Source: Deltaproteobacteria bacterium (GTDB lineage: Bacteria; Desulfobacterota; JADFXK01). From it: a DNA stretch of 33,871 nucleotides. Positions 33,826-33,871 of this stretch are shown one piece after another (positions within the stretch are counted from its first letter, which is position 1; each line of letters begins with the position of its first letter). Both the position numbers and the translations under genes were made by a program. The notes below the pieces were generated by a model that saw only the letters and a list, made by a program, of their open reading frames with translations, had not been told where the DNA came from and ran no database searches. Location: NCBI GenBank assembly GCA_015233055.1, contig JADFYN010000011.1, forward strand, positions 1 through 33,871, in the 5' to 3' direction.

Positions 33826-33871
33826 AGTTGCTCATACTTGACCTTGGCCAACGGCGGATACATCATCAAGA
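33824..33871. repeat. 48-bp direct repeat of an internal ACR3 segment at the window edge
   Basis: Positions 33824-33871 are identical and in the same orientation to 31167-31214 inside the ACR3 gene; the match extends six bases further left with one mismatch. The repeat runs off the window, so its full length is unknown. Confidence 0.95.

Overview
The window looks like a stretch of chromosome, or a metagenome contig, from a Desulfobacterota-type (deltaproteobacterial) anaerobe of medium GC. This is an inference from gene content: a DUF362 ferredoxin protein, TrpB type 2, NtrC/sigma-54 control, a chemoreceptor with a cysteine-rich module, ACR3 arsenite efflux beside CcdA and thioredoxin genes, an apparent selenocysteine protein, and many short palindromic repeats. 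No rRNA, tRNA or CRISPR array was seen.

Left part (1-9.5 kb, + strand): the 3' end of an Rpn-type nuclease/transposase-like gene with a decayed tandem copy of its tail; a large zinc-ribbon/class III cyclase/AAA regulator; an orphan TrpB2; a 615-bp gene-free palindromic repeat island; and two tandemly duplicated LivJ-type solute-binding proteins with no permease genes beside them.

Middle (9.5-20.1 kb, - strand): a DUF362 iron-sulfur protein; an HDOD protein and a GspE/PilB-like ATPase with MshEN-like repeats, four bases apart; a sigma-54 activator and its hybrid histidine kinase; and an OppA/DppA-type binding protein. A near-consensus sigma-54 promoter with an upstream palindrome lies between the activator and the ATPase gene. 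This suggests a closed circuit: kinase, then NtrC-type regulator, then sigma-54 promoter, then ATPase plus HDOD.

Right-middle (20.5-28.3 kb, + strand): a secreted BACON/poly-threonine/carboxypeptidase-regulatory-domain protein followed by an OmpP1/FadL-like barrel, then a chemoreceptor with a seven-cysteine module between HAMP and the signalling domain, followed by a cyclic-nucleotide-binding-domain histidine kinase.

Right end (28.4-33.9 kb, - strand): an arsenic/thiol-redox cluster running from the right edge leftwards: ArsP-like permease (broken), small thioredoxin, DGC zinc-binding protein, membrane-anchored thioredoxin, CcdA, ACR3, and a rhodanese-DsbD fusion. The fusion is interrupted by two in-frame TGA codons that fall exactly where the rhodanese loop should carry its two cysteines, and hairpins at SECIS-like distance follow. 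I read it as one protein with two selenocysteines (28449-30185), and it is the most interesting object here. The last 48 bases repeat an internal piece of the ACR3 gene, so the right edge is either a recombination scar or an assembly artefact.
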